The notes under the pieces were generated by a model that worked only from the letters and a program-made list of their open reading frames with translations, searched no databases and was not told the origin of the DNA. From positions 1-64,000 of the forward strand of contig NZ_JAUSLT010000164.1 of assembly GCF_030646015.1 (NCBI RefSeq): 64,000 nt of DNA, in the 5' to 3' direction. The position numbers and the translations under genes were made by a program. Source of the stretch: Bradyrhizobium sp. Lineage in GTDB: Bacteria > Pseudomonadota > Alphaproteobacteria > Rhizobiales > Xanthobacteraceae. This document shows positions 52,097 through 62,125 of the stretch, one piece after another (the stretch's first letter is position 1; each line of letters starts with the position of its first letter).

Positions 52097-52840
52097 ATGA
52101 ACACTGCGGCCTATGCGCTGGTGCTGCTCGGCGCGCTCTCGGGCGGATTCGTTTCCGGCCTCGTCGGATTCGGCACGGCGATGACGGCGCTGGGGATCTG
52201 GCTCTACGTGCTGCCGCCCGCGCTCGCGGTGCCGCTGGTGCTGATCTGCTCGGTGGTTGCCCAGACCTCGACGATGCCGTCAATGTGGCGCAGCTTCGAC
52301 CTGACGCTGGTCTGGCCATTCCTGATCGGCGGCCTTGCCGGCGTGCCGCTCGGCGTCCACTTGATCGCCCATGCCGATCCCAATGTCTTCAAACTCAGCA
52401 TCGGCGTGCTGCTGCTGGTGTTTCCGGCCGCATTGTATTTTCAGCGCAGGCCGATGGCGTTCACCTTTGGCGGCCGCCTGGCGGATGGCGCGATCGGATT
52501 TGCCGGCGGCATCCTCGGCGGCCTCGCCGGCCTGTCCGGCGCGCTGCCGACCTTGTGGGCAAGCGTGCGCGGCTGGGGCAAGGACGAGCGGCGCGGGGTT
52601 TTCCAGACCTTCAACTGGACGGTCCTGTTCACGGCGTTGTGCCTGCAGACCGGCATGGGCCTCGTCAAGATGGACGTGGTCTGGCTCGCCGCGATCGCGT
52701 TCCCGGCAACGATCACCGGCGCGTGGCTCGGCGCACGCGCCTATCGCGCGCTGAGCGACCGCAATTTCAGGGACCTGGTGCTGGCGCTGCTGTTTCTGTC
52801 CGGGCTCGGGCTGGTCTGGAGCAGCATCGGCGTGAAATAG
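52097..52840 (+). CDS. TauE/SafE-family (sulfite exporter) membrane protein
   Basis: GALSGGFVSGLVGFGTAMTALGIWLYVLPP and second repeat GFAGGILGGLAGLSGALPTLWASVRGW. Confidence 0.93.
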   Translation: MNTAAYALVLLGALSGGFVSGLVGFGTAMTALGIWLYVLPPALAVPLVLICSVVAQTSTMPSMWRSFDLTLVWPFLIGGLAGVPLGVHLIAHADPNVFKLSIGVLLLVFPAALYFQRRPMAFTFGGRLADGAIGFAGGILGGLAGLSGALPTLWASVRGWGKDERRGVFQTFNWTVLFTALCLQTGMGLVKMDVVWLAAIAFPATITGAWLGARAYRALSDRNFRDLVLALLFLSGLGLVWSSIGVK

Positions 52841-52859
52841 CCCTGCATGCTCCGCTGGC

Positions 52860-54170
52860 TCAGGGCTGATGCGAGCTCGCCGGCCCGGTATCGCGCCTTA
52901 CCCCGAGCACCATGCCGCCGGCGACACCGACGCCCAGCACATACATCCAGCCCTGGTGAAAATCGAACAAATGTGAATTGAACAGCGAAGTGAAAATGTT
53001 CTGCACCACCACCATCAATCCGACCCACGCCGCCAGGCCCTCGCCACGGAACAGCATCAGATGCAGCCACCACATCGCGTAGAGCACCACGACGCCGATC
53101 ACGCCCCACTGGACCGCGACGGCAAGGGTCTGATTATGCGGATTGCCGACAATCAGGCCGCGCGCGCCGACCTGGCCGATCGCCGCCTGCTCAAACAGCC
53201 CGCGCGTGGAACCGGTACCGTGGCCAATCACGGGAGACTCTGCAATGAACTGCAGCGATCTCCGCCAATACAGCAGCCGCGAACCGATGCCGGACTCGCT
53301 GTTCTCGATCGCGGTCATCCGGTAGTCGGCGGAGAACTTCGAGACGGTTGCCTGCAGCTGGGGAGAGACGCTCCAGACCGCCGCGGCGAGCAAGGCCGTG
53401 GCACACAGAGCAGCGATGGCCGTTCTCGGTCTCAAATGCAGCAGCGCGAACACCGCCGCCATGACCGGCTGCGTCACCAGCGCCGTGCGCGAGACCACGA
53501 CGAACATCATGTTGGCCAGGAAACCCAGGGCGATGGCCGCGCACAACGCGGCCAGCCAGACTTTGTCCGTTCGCAGGAAAATCAGCACCGGCGACGCCAG
53601 CGCCATCGCGCACAGCGCGAAGTCCTGGCTCTGGTCGATGTAGTTCTTGACGACAATCCCCGTTGCCGGAGCATAGGGCCCGCGTGAGAGATAGAGCTTG
53701 AGCGAGAGGTTCGGCGCGTAGGCGACGAGCCAGGAGGCGAGCATCAGCAGGGTACAGGAGGCGAGGAAGCCGACGAAAACCCAGACGCCGCGAGACGAGC
53801 GTTCGAAGTGGTAGAACAGCAGCGGCAGCACCAGCAGTTTCGCAGCGGGTCGGATCGCGGAAAGACGCGCGTCCCACGGGGCGTCCGACCACAGCGTGCC
53901 GACAAGCGCCAGTGCAAAGATCGCGATCGGCAGCAACGAGACCGGGCGCATCAGCGACCGCAGCAGAGCGCGCGGCTCGATGGTGGGAAGCAGCGCGATG
54001 ATCCAGAGCACCGCGGCGATCACGACGCCGGTAGTCGACCACGGCAACAATATCGCGATCAAGACCGTCAACAGATCGATGTTGAGGATGCGCGCCGCCG
54101 GGTCGTGCCGTGCGGACAGAACCAGCGACAGCCCGGACAGGCCGGACCCTCTTCTCGCGGCTTCAGTCAT
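52860..54170 (-). CDS. O-antigen ligase/polymerase-like (WaaL/Wzy) membrane protein
   Basis: ~10 TM; periplasmic loop YWRRSLQFIAESPVIGHGTGSTRGLF..VGNPHNQTLAVAVQWG matches the Wzy_C signature. Confidence 0.9.
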   Translation of the reverse strand: MTEAARRGSGLSGLSLVLSARHDPAARILNIDLLTVLIAILLPWSTTGVVIAAVLWIIALLPTIEPRALLRSLMRPVSLLPIAIFALALVGTLWSDAPWDARLSAIRPAAKLLVLPLLFYHFERSSRGVWVFVGFLASCTLLMLASWLVAYAPNLSLKLYLSRGPYAPATGIVVKNYIDQSQDFALCAMALASPVLIFLRTDKVWLAALCAAIALGFLANMMFVVVSRTALVTQPVMAAVFALLHLRPRTAIAALCATALLAAAVWSVSPQLQATVSKFSADYRMTAIENSESGIGSRLLYWRRSLQFIAESPVIGHGTGSTRGLFEQAAIGQVGARGLIVGNPHNQTLAVAVQWGVIGVVVLYAMWWLHLMLFRGEGLAAWVGLMVVVQNIFTSLFNSHLFDFHQGWMYVLGVGVAGGMVLGVRRDTGPASSHQP

Positions 54171-54288
54171 CCCTGGTCCGTTGCATTCGCGGCCCGATCA
54201 ACGTCGGCGGCACGGCGTTCGCCTTACCCGGTTCGATCGCATCATGACTTTATACCACGGCTTGCGAGGGAGCGCGGCCATACCCGGC

Positions 54289-56094
54289 TTATTCCGCCGC
54301 CGAGACGCGGACGAACTCGGTCGCCTGCCGTTCGAACAGCCCGCGATAGATTCCGCCGGCGCGGTTTGCCAGCGCGGCATGGGTGCCCTGCTCGACGATC
54401 TCGCCGCGGTCGAACACCAGGATGCGGTCGAGGCTGCGTACCGTCGACAGCCGGTGCGCGATCACGATCGAGGTGCGGCCCTTCATCAGCCGCTCCATCG
54501 CCTGCTGGATCAGCGCCTCGGATTCGGAATCCAGGCTCGACGTCGCCTCGTCGAGGATCAGCACCGGCGCATCGGCGAGGAAGGCGCGCGCCAGCGCCAC
54601 GCGCTGCCGCTCGCCGCCCGACAGCTTGACGCCGCGCTCGCCGACCAGCGTGCCGTAGCCTTTCGGCAGCCGCAGGATGAACTCATGGGCGTTGGCGAGC
54701 CGCGCCGCCTGTTCGATCGCCGCCAGGCTGGCGCCCGGCCGGCCATAGGCGATGTTCTCGGCCAGCGACCGGTGAAACAGGATCGGGTCCTGCTGCACGA
54801 TGGCGATCTGGTTGCGCAGCGAATGCTGCGTTGCTTCAGCGATATCCTGGCCGTCGATCAGAATCCGTCCGCCGCTGACATCGTACAGCCGCTGCACCAG
54901 TTTGACAAAAGTGGTCTTGCCGGAGCCGGAGCGGCCGACCAGGCCGACTCGCTCGCCGGCGCGAATGTCGACCGAAAGACCATCATACAGCGGTTCGCGG
55001 TGACCGCCGTAATGGAACGTGACACGATCGAACACGATGCGACCGCCCTGGATATCGATGGCCTTCGCGTCCGCCGCATCGGCGATGCCGATCGGCTCGT
55101 CATGGATCGCGACGAGCTCGTCCATGTCGTTGACCGAGCGCTGCAGGTTGTTAATGTGCATGCCGACATCGCGCAGATAGGCGTGGATGATATAATAACT
55201 GGTCAGCACATAGGTGACGTCGCCCGGGGTGGCGCGGCCGGCGATCCACAAGAGCAGCGCGCCGCCGATCACGGAGCCGCGCAGGCACAGCAGCACCGCG
55301 AGCTGCGCCGTCGAGGTGTAGTTGTAGCGCAGCCAGGTCCGGCGCACGCGCCGGCGCCATCGCGCGATGACGCGCGCCAGCCTCAAGTCCTCGCGCGCCT
55401 CGGCGCCGAACGATTTCACCACCGCGTTGCAGGTCAGGGCATCGGCCAGCGTGCCGCCGACCCTGGTGTCCCAGGCATTGGAGACGCGCGCGGCCGGTGC
55501 GATGTAGCTGGTCGAGAACCAGACGGTCATCGAGACATAGACCAGCGCACCCACCGCGATCACGGCGCCAAGCGAGGTCCAGTGCAGCCCGAGCAGGATC
55601 ATCGACCCCACGAGCACCGCCAGCGACGGCAGCAGCGCCATCAGGATGGTGTCGTTCAAGAGGTCGAGCGCCCACATGCCGCGCGTAACCTTGCGCACGG
55701 TCGAGCCGGCAAAGCTGTTGGCGTGCCAGTCGGTCGAGAAGCGCTGCACCCGCATGAAGGCGTCGCGCGACACGTCCGACATGATCTTGAGCGTGAATGG
55801 CACGATCGCCTGCAGCCCGATCAGGCGCAGCACCATCGAGACCAGGCCGAGCGCCACGATCGCGCCGAAGGCGGTCCACGCCGCGCGCTGCGCGGCCGGA
55901 TCGACGGCGCCCTTCGTCAAGGCATCGACCAGCTGTCCCGAAAACAGCGGCATGAACAGGTCGGCGACGGTCGCGCCCAGCAGGCCGCCGGCGACGACGG
56001 CGGCCCGCGCCGGCTGAGCGAGCCAGTGCCGGAACACGAACGGAATCACCACGCGAATGGCGGTGGGACGCTGCTTTCTGGCTTTGGCAATCAT
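54289..56094 (-). CDS. ABC transporter, fused permease/ATP-binding (exporter)
   Basis: 6-TM domain plus GRSGSGKTTFVKLVQRLYD, LSGGERQRVALARAFL, ILDEATSSLD. Confidence 0.95.
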   Translation of the reverse strand: MIAKARKQRPTAIRVVIPFVFRHWLAQPARAAVVAGGLLGATVADLFMPLFSGQLVDALTKGAVDPAAQRAAWTAFGAIVALGLVSMVLRLIGLQAIVPFTLKIMSDVSRDAFMRVQRFSTDWHANSFAGSTVRKVTRGMWALDLLNDTILMALLPSLAVLVGSMILLGLHWTSLGAVIAVGALVYVSMTVWFSTSYIAPAARVSNAWDTRVGGTLADALTCNAVVKSFGAEAREDLRLARVIARWRRRVRRTWLRYNYTSTAQLAVLLCLRGSVIGGALLLWIAGRATPGDVTYVLTSYYIIHAYLRDVGMHINNLQRSVNDMDELVAIHDEPIGIADAADAKAIDIQGGRIVFDRVTFHYGGHREPLYDGLSVDIRAGERVGLVGRSGSGKTTFVKLVQRLYDVSGGRILIDGQDIAEATQHSLRNQIAIVQQDPILFHRSLAENIAYGRPGASLAAIEQAARLANAHEFILRLPKGYGTLVGERGVKLSGGERQRVALARAFLADAPVLILDEATSSLDSESEALIQQAMERLMKGRTSIVIAHRLSTVRSLDRILVFDRGEIVEQGTHAALANRAGGIYRGLFERQATEFVRVSAAE

Positions 56095-56109
56095 GGCGTC
56101 ATCCTCACT

Positions 56110-57456
56110 TCATCCCGCGCGCGGGCGCAGCCGCTTCCTGAACTCAAGGCGCAGCAACCACAGACTCAAGCAGGCCTGCAGCGTGGTGGTGGCGATCGAC
56201 AGATACCAGGCATGCTCGATGCGGAAGCCGGGCACCGCGGACAGGAAGATCAGCGGCAGCGTATTGGTCAGCAGCCGCGTGCCGGAGCTGACCAGCACCG
56301 GCCTGGTGTTGCCCAGTCCCTGAAACATGCTGGAGCAGACGAAATTCACGCCTTGCGCGACATTGTTCAGCGAGACCATGCGCAGGAACAGCACGCCGAC
56401 CGCAAGCGTCTCGGCATCTTGGGTAAAGCCGGCAACGAAGAACTCCGGCAGCCATTGCGCCGGGATCGTGAAGCCGACCATCACGGCGGTGACCAGCAGC
56501 AGAACCGTCCGGAACGTCCTCCTCACACGCGCACTGTTGCCTGCGCCAAAATTCTGCCCGGCGATGGCGCCAGCCGCCAGCGCGATCGATATCCCCGGCA
56601 TGTGAATGAGACCTAGCAGGCGCGAACCGATGCTGAAGCCGGCCTGGGCCGCGGCGCCGAAATGCCCCAGCGCATAATAGATCACCGCCATATTGAGGAA
56701 GATGATGGCGAACTCGCCGCCGGCCGGCAGCCCGATGCCCAGGATGCGCTTCCATTGCGCCATCCGCGGACGCCACAATGCGCTGTCGATGGCAACGTAG
56801 TGCTCGTAGCGGTGGAAATAGATCCACATCATCGCCACGCCGATCACGACCGCGATCGTGCTCGCCAGACCCGCGCCGGCGACGCCCAGCGCCACGCCGG
56901 TGCCCCAGCCCGAGATCAGAACCGGCGCCAGCAGCATGTTGATGATAACAGTGGTGATCTGCACGATCACGGTCGGGCGCACGATGCCGGTGCCGCGCAA
57001 GGCCGCCCCCATGACCAGCACGACGAATTGCAGCGCCAGCACCGGCATGAACCAGAGCAGGTACGTGGTGCCGGCCTCGATGACGGCATCGTCGGAGGCA
57101 ACCGCGCGCATGTAGCCGCGCGCCAGCATGCATCCCGCGATCAGCGTCAACAGGGTAGCTACCGCCGTCAGGCCCAGCGACTGATTGAATACCAGATTGG
57201 CATCAGCCTGGTCCTTGCGTCCGACCGCCTGCGAAATCAGCGAAACGGCACCGACGCTCAGAATCTGAGTCAGCGCGTTGATCAGGAAGCCGGCATTGCC
57301 GGCGGCGCTGACGCCGGCGATCGCCGCGTCGCCGAGGCCCGCGACGAAATACAGGTCGATCAGCCCGCACAGCATCATCAGGATCATGCCCGCGAAGATC
57401 TGCGGAGCCATGACCGAGATATGGCTCACGATGGAGCCCTGGGTGAGGTCTTTCAT
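56110..57456 (-). CDS. MATE-family efflux transporter
   Basis: MKDLTQGSIVSHISVMAPQIFAGMILMMLCGLIDLYFVAGLGDAAIAGVSAAGN; 12 TM. Confidence 0.93.
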   Translation of the reverse strand: MKDLTQGSIVSHISVMAPQIFAGMILMMLCGLIDLYFVAGLGDAAIAGVSAAGNAGFLINALTQILSVGAVSLISQAVGRKDQADANLVFNQSLGLTAVATLLTLIAGCMLARGYMRAVASDDAVIEAGTTYLLWFMPVLALQFVVLVMGAALRGTGIVRPTVIVQITTVIINMLLAPVLISGWGTGVALGVAGAGLASTIAVVIGVAMMWIYFHRYEHYVAIDSALWRPRMAQWKRILGIGLPAGGEFAIIFLNMAVIYYALGHFGAAAQAGFSIGSRLLGLIHMPGISIALAAGAIAGQNFGAGNSARVRRTFRTVLLLVTAVMVGFTIPAQWLPEFFVAGFTQDAETLAVGVLFLRMVSLNNVAQGVNFVCSSMFQGLGNTRPVLVSSGTRLLTNTLPLIFLSAVPGFRIEHAWYLSIATTTLQACLSLWLLRLEFRKRLRPRAG

Positions 57457-57768
57457 GGGTCTCATCCGGTTGCGCCCGCGCGCAAAGCCGGCTCCGTCTT
57501 TGACGCGCGGCGGCACAGGGCCAGGCGCACGCGTCGTTGAAAAAATCGATACAGACAGGGAAGTCAGGGGGACCGGAACGTCAGGACCGGTCGATGCTGG
57601 CGGAGATGGCCCTCAAAGGGCCGCGCAGGCATCCGTAAAATGCTTCGGACGCGAGGGCGCGATCTGCGAATACATCGAAATCATGCAAATCTCCCCGGTT
57701 CGAGCCACGATGCGCAGCTTATAAATGCGTCGCCGGGTTTTGGCAACATGACAAGCGCGTGATCGCAC

Positions 57769-59355
57769 TCAATGTCCGGGCTCCGACAGCAGGCCGGCGG
57801 GCCTTTTCAACAGCACGACCATCAGGGTGAGGCCGAAATAGAACACCGTCAGCATGAAGAAGGCGTCACCGAATCCCATCACCACCGCCTGGCGGTGCAC
57901 GATATTGGACAATTGCTTCAGCGCCATCAGCGAGGCGTCGCCCATGCCCTGCATGCGCTGGGTGAACATGTTCAGCGTCTCGGTCGCGGTGGCGTTGCCC
58001 CAGGTCACCCTTTCGTGCAGCCGCGCGATATGCAGGTCGGTGCGCTGGTTCAATACCGAATTGATGACAGCGAGCCCGAGCGCGCCGCCGAGATTGCGCG
58101 TCAGGTTGAACAGGCCGGAGGCGTTCTTGACCCGGTCGGGGGCCAGCGTCCCCAGCGCGATGGTGTTGGTCGGCACCATCGCCAACATCATGCCGACGCC
58201 ACGCAGGATCTGCGGCACCAGCAACTCGTAGAAATCGTATTCGCGGGTGATCCATGTCATCTGCCAGGAGCCGAGCGCGAACAGGGCGAGGCCCGCCGCG
58301 ATCATCAGCCGCATATCGACCTTGACCATCAGCCGGCCCACGATCGGCGCGGACAGGAACATGGCGGCGCCGGAGACGAACATGGTCTCGCCGATCATCA
58401 GCGCACTGTAGCCGCGCACTTCCGCCAGATAGCGCGGGTACATATAGGTGAGGCCGTACAGGCCGATGCCGACGCAGAACGAGATCAGGCAGCCGATGCC
58501 GAAATTGCGGTCGCCGAAGGTCCTGATATCGACGATCGGTTCATCGACCGTCAGCACGCGCCAGAAGAACGCGATCGCGGAGACCGCGCAGATCGCGGCG
58601 CAGACCGCGACCGAGGTATCCTGCAGCCATTGCGAATGCGGACCTTCCTCCAGCACATATTCCAGCGTTCCGAGAAAGCCGGCCATGAAGATCAGGCCCC
58701 ACCAGTCGAACCGATCCAGCAGCTTGAAGTTCGGCTGATCGAAATCGACCAGCGCCAGCACGCCGACGGTGATGGCGATGCCGGGCACGATGTTGATGAA
58801 GAACAGCCAGTGCCACGACATCCAGTCGGTGATGATGCCGCCCACCGTCGGGCCGACGGTCGGCGCCAGGGTGGCGACCAGTCCGATGATCGGGCCGACG
58901 ATGTAGAATTTCGAACGCGGGAACACCGTATAGGCCGAGGCGAACACGGTCGGGATCATGCCGGCGCCCATGAACCCCTGGATCGCGCGCCACACGATCA
59001 TCTGCTCGATGGTCGAGGCAAATCCGCAGAAGAAGCTGGCGATGGTGAAGCCGGAGGCGGAAATCGCGAACAGCAGCCTTGTGCCGAACGCCCGCGACAG
59101 GAATCCGGACAGCGGAATCCCGATCACCTCGGCGATCAGATACGAGGTCTGCACCCACGACACTTCGGATGAGCTCGCCGACAGCCCGGCCTGGATCTCG
59201 GCGAGCGAGGCCGAGACGATCTGGATGTCGAGGATCGACATGAACATGCCGAACACCATGATGAGAAACGCGAACAGCCGCCGCGGCGCGATGCGGTCGG
59301 ACGGCGCAGCCGCTTCACTCATCATCGAAGGCGGGGCGGTGGTGGCGTCAGCCAT
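57769..59355 (-). CDS. DHA2-family MFS multidrug efflux permease (EmrB-like)
   Basis: 14-TM MFS; FMSILDIQIVSASLAEIQAGLSASSSEVSWVQTSYLIAEVIGIPLSGFLSR. Confidence 0.94.
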   Translation of the reverse strand: MADATTAPPSMMSEAAAPSDRIAPRRLFAFLIMVFGMFMSILDIQIVSASLAEIQAGLSASSSEVSWVQTSYLIAEVIGIPLSGFLSRAFGTRLLFAISASGFTIASFFCGFASTIEQMIVWRAIQGFMGAGMIPTVFASAYTVFPRSKFYIVGPIIGLVATLAPTVGPTVGGIITDWMSWHWLFFINIVPGIAITVGVLALVDFDQPNFKLLDRFDWWGLIFMAGFLGTLEYVLEEGPHSQWLQDTSVAVCAAICAVSAIAFFWRVLTVDEPIVDIRTFGDRNFGIGCLISFCVGIGLYGLTYMYPRYLAEVRGYSALMIGETMFVSGAAMFLSAPIVGRLMVKVDMRLMIAAGLALFALGSWQMTWITREYDFYELLVPQILRGVGMMLAMVPTNTIALGTLAPDRVKNASGLFNLTRNLGGALGLAVINSVLNQRTDLHIARLHERVTWGNATATETLNMFTQRMQGMGDASLMALKQLSNIVHRQAVVMGFGDAFFMLTVFYFGLTLMVVLLKRPAGLLSEPGH

Positions 59356-59413
59356 GGTCTGCTCGGGTCAGGACGGGCTCATGAAATCGGGCGCGCCGCC
59401 CGGTCGCTGCAAA

Positions 59414-60703
59414 TTATTTTGGCGCCGCGTCGAGATCGGCTTCGCTGTCGGCGTCGGCGGCGCCCTCGTTGGTATCGACGGTGACATAGACCGACATGCC
59501 GGCGCGCAGCAGGTTCTGCCTGGCGACGTTCTTTGGCACCCGGATGCGGACCGGCAGCCGCTGCACGATCTTGGTGAAATTGCCGGTGGCGTTGTCGGGC
59601 GGCAGCAGCGTGAACACCGAGCCCGCGGCGGGCGAGATGCTGTCGACGCTGCCGGTGAACTTGCGGAAGCCGTAGGCGTCGACCTTGATCGTCACCGGCT
59701 GGCCCGGGCGGATCCGCTTGAGCTGCGTCTCCTTGAAATTGGCGTCGATGAAGACGCTGTTGAGCGGCACCAGGTTGCCGAGGCGCTGCCCGGCCTGGAT
59801 GAAGTCGCCGGTGTTGACCATGCGATTGGAGAAGGTGCCGTCGACCGGCGCGCGCACCGCGGTGAAGTCGAGGTCGCGCTGCGCCTTGGCGAGCGACGAC
59901 TGCAATTCCACCAGCTGCGCGCGGGCCTCGTTCTGCTGCGCCCTGGTCACCTCGACATTGTCGCGCGCGGCATCAAAGGCGGCTTGCGCCGATTTCACCG
60001 AGGCGACGCCCTGGTCGCGGCCGGCTTCCGAGACTTCGAAGGTGGCGCGCGAGGCAAATCCCCTGGTGCTCAGCGCCTGCTGGCGCTCGAAATCCAGACC
60101 GGCCCGCTTCAGCGACGCTTCCGCCGAGGTGAGCTGCGCCCTCGCCTGCTCGACCGCGCTTTCCATCGCGGCGACCTGACGGCCGATACGGTCGATGGTG
60201 GCCTGCTGGGTCGCGATCTTGCTGCGCGCCGCATCCACCGCGATGCGATAATCGCCGTCGTCGATCCGGAAGATCACGTCGCCGGTGTGGACCACGGCGT
60301 TGTCGCCGGGCAGGATGGAAGCGATGTGGCCGGACACCCGGGCGCCGAGCGTCGAGTTGTTGGCGCGCACATAGGCGTCATCGGTGGAGATGTAGAAGCG
60401 TCCGACCAGAACGTAGTGAACGGCATAGCTGGCCGCGGCGAGCGCGAGCAACGCGACTACGCCCATCAGCACCAGTTTGCGTTTGCCCGATTTCGGCGCG
60501 GCGGGATCGGCGGCGGCCGGCGCAGCGGCCGGCTTGTCGATCGCAGGGTTGGCCGGCGCTTCGGCGGAACGGCGGGCAATCGGCTCTTCGGAAGCATGGG
60601 AACGAGGCTGGTCGGCGGCAGCGGCGGAACCGTCGCGCGAACTTGCCGCCACCTCCGGCTCGGCACGAAGGATACGTGCGGCCTGGTCTCTCGCTGCGGC
60701 CAT
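59414..60703 (-). CDS. HlyD/EmrA-family membrane fusion protein
   Basis: YYVLVGRFYISTDDAYVRAN-like biotinyl-lipoyl domain start, coiled coil, VRAPVDGTFSNRMVNTGDFIQAGQRLGNLVPL. Confidence 0.94.
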   Translation of the reverse strand: MAAARDQAARILRAEPEVAASSRDGSAAAADQPRSHASEEPIARRSAEAPANPAIDKPAAAPAAADPAAPKSGKRKLVLMGVVALLALAAASYAVHYVLVGRFYISTDDAYVRANNSTLGARVSGHIASILPGDNAVVHTGDVIFRIDDGDYRIAVDAARSKIATQQATIDRIGRQVAAMESAVEQARAQLTSAEASLKRAGLDFERQQALSTRGFASRATFEVSEAGRDQGVASVKSAQAAFDAARDNVEVTRAQQNEARAQLVELQSSLAKAQRDLDFTAVRAPVDGTFSNRMVNTGDFIQAGQRLGNLVPLNSVFIDANFKETQLKRIRPGQPVTIKVDAYGFRKFTGSVDSISPAAGSVFTLLPPDNATGNFTKIVQRLPVRIRVPKNVARQNLLRAGMSVYVTVDTNEGAADADSEADLDAAPK

Positions 60704-60783
60704 CACGGCCTCCCCAACTGCAATGTCGCGACGCGGGCGCAGCCGAAAATCGGCTGTTCCGCCTCACTGGATTTTCAAATTAA

Positions 60784-60808
60784 CATTGACCGAACGGTTC
60801 GGTCAATG
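60784..60808. promoter_or_regulatory. 25-nt perfect palindrome, candidate TetR operator
   Basis: CATTGACCGAAC-G-GTTCGGTCAATG in the divergent promoter region between emrA-like and tetR-like genes. Confidence 0.85.
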
Positions 60809-60891
60809 CATATTAATATCGCCCGACCCTACAATGCGGTTTCTTTCCGCGGCGTATCCAGCAGGGGAATCTTTCCGGAAAAGCTAAACCA

Positions 60892-61533
60892 ATGGTTGCA
60901 GCAAAGCCCACACCGCTCCAGCTCGTCGGCGACGAGGATTCCTCGAAGCGCCGCCAGATCGTCGACGGCGCCCGCAAGGTCTTCATGGATCTGGGCTTCG
61001 ACGGCGCCAGCATGGGCGAGATCGCCCGCTCGGCCGGCGTCTCCAAGGGCACGCTGTATGTCTACTTCGCCGACAAGAGCCGGCTGTTCGAGGCCATTGT
61101 CGAGGAGGAATCGCTCGAACAGGGCAAGGTGGCGTTCAATTTCGATCCCGAACGCGATGTTGCCGCCACGCTGATGGATTTCGGCCAGGCCTATATCCAG
61201 CTGTTGTGCCGGCCGGGCGGCGGATCGGCGATCCGGACGGTGATGGCGATTGCCGAGCGGATGCCGGAGGTCGGCCGCCGCTTCTACAACAACGTGGTGG
61301 CGCTCACGATCGCCAAGCTCGGAGCCTATCTCGAGGCGCATGTGCGATCCGGCGATCTCGACATCGAGGACTGCCCGCTGGCGGCAACGCAGTTCATGCA
61401 GATGTGCCAGGCCTCGCTGTTCATGCCGTTCGTATTCCAGGCAGCCCCGGCGCCCTCAGCCGAGCGCATCGCCGAAGTGGTCGGCAGCGCGACGCGAATG
61501 TTTCTGGCGGCGTATCAGGTGAAGCGGGGCTGA
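60892..61533 (+). CDS. TetR/AcrR-family transcriptional regulator
   Basis: RRQIVDGARKVFMDLGFDGASMGEIARSAGVSKGTLYVYFADKSRLFEAIV. Confidence 0.96.
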   Translation: MVAAKPTPLQLVGDEDSSKRRQIVDGARKVFMDLGFDGASMGEIARSAGVSKGTLYVYFADKSRLFEAIVEEESLEQGKVAFNFDPERDVAATLMDFGQAYIQLLCRPGGGSAIRTVMAIAERMPEVGRRFYNNVVALTIAKLGAYLEAHVRSGDLDIEDCPLAATQFMQMCQASLFMPFVFQAAPAPSAERIAEVVGSATRMFLAAYQVKRG

Positions 61534-61564
61534 GGGGGACGTTTTAGAAGACGATGCTTCTTCG

Positions 61565-61711
61565 CCCTCCCCTGGAGGGGGGGGTCGGCTCGCATCGCAA
61601 GATGCGAGACGGGGTGCGGTGAAAGTCTCTCGCCGCGAACAGTATCCGAGTTGATGGACTGTCACCCCACCCCGCTCGCTACGCGAGCGACCCTCCCCCT
61701 CCAGGGGAGGG
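61565..61711. repeat. MITE-like inverted repeat element (family R4)
   Basis: Terminal inverted repeats CCCTCCCCTGGAGGGGG.../...CCCCCTCCAGGGGAGGG with inner GTCGGCTCGC../..GCGAGCGACCC and ACGGGGTG../..CACCCCACCCCG. Confidence 0.88.
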
Positions 61712-61729
61712 TAAGAAAAACGCGCGGCA

Positions 61730-62041
61730 TCAGGCGACTTGCAATGTCGGGATCTTCTTGATTTTTTCACCGAGCTCCTGCTGCGCCAGATGCAGGTCGT
61801 AGCGCTTTTGCAGATTGAGCCAGAGATCGGGACCGTTGCCGCACAGCTTGCCGAGCCGCAGCGCCATGCCGGGCGTGACGGGCTGCTTTTCCTTCAACAG
61901 ATCATACAGCGTCTGCCGCGACACGCCGAGCAGTCCGGCGATCTCCGTCTTGGGCCGATCGAGCGCCGGCAAGATTTCCTCACGCAAAAGCTCGCCGGGA
62001 TGCATCGGCGGCAAGCCTCGCTTCGGGAGCTTTCTGGTCAT
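61730..62041 (-). CDS. HigA-family XRE antitoxin/regulator (orphan)
   Basis: MHPGELLREEILPALDRPKTEIAGLLGVSRQTLYDLLKEKQPVTPGMALRLGKLCGNGPDLWLNLQKRYDL. Confidence 0.92.
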   Translation of the reverse strand: MTRKLPKRGLPPMHPGELLREEILPALDRPKTEIAGLLGVSRQTLYDLLKEKQPVTPGMALRLGKLCGNGPDLWLNLQKRYDLHLAQQELGEKIKKIPTLQVA

Positions 62042-62125
62042 GACTCAGTCCTCAGTGATAGTCTTCCAGATCGACATCGACTAGTCTTGCCGCGGACTGC
62101 CAACCCGCACCTGCGAGGTCCGCCC

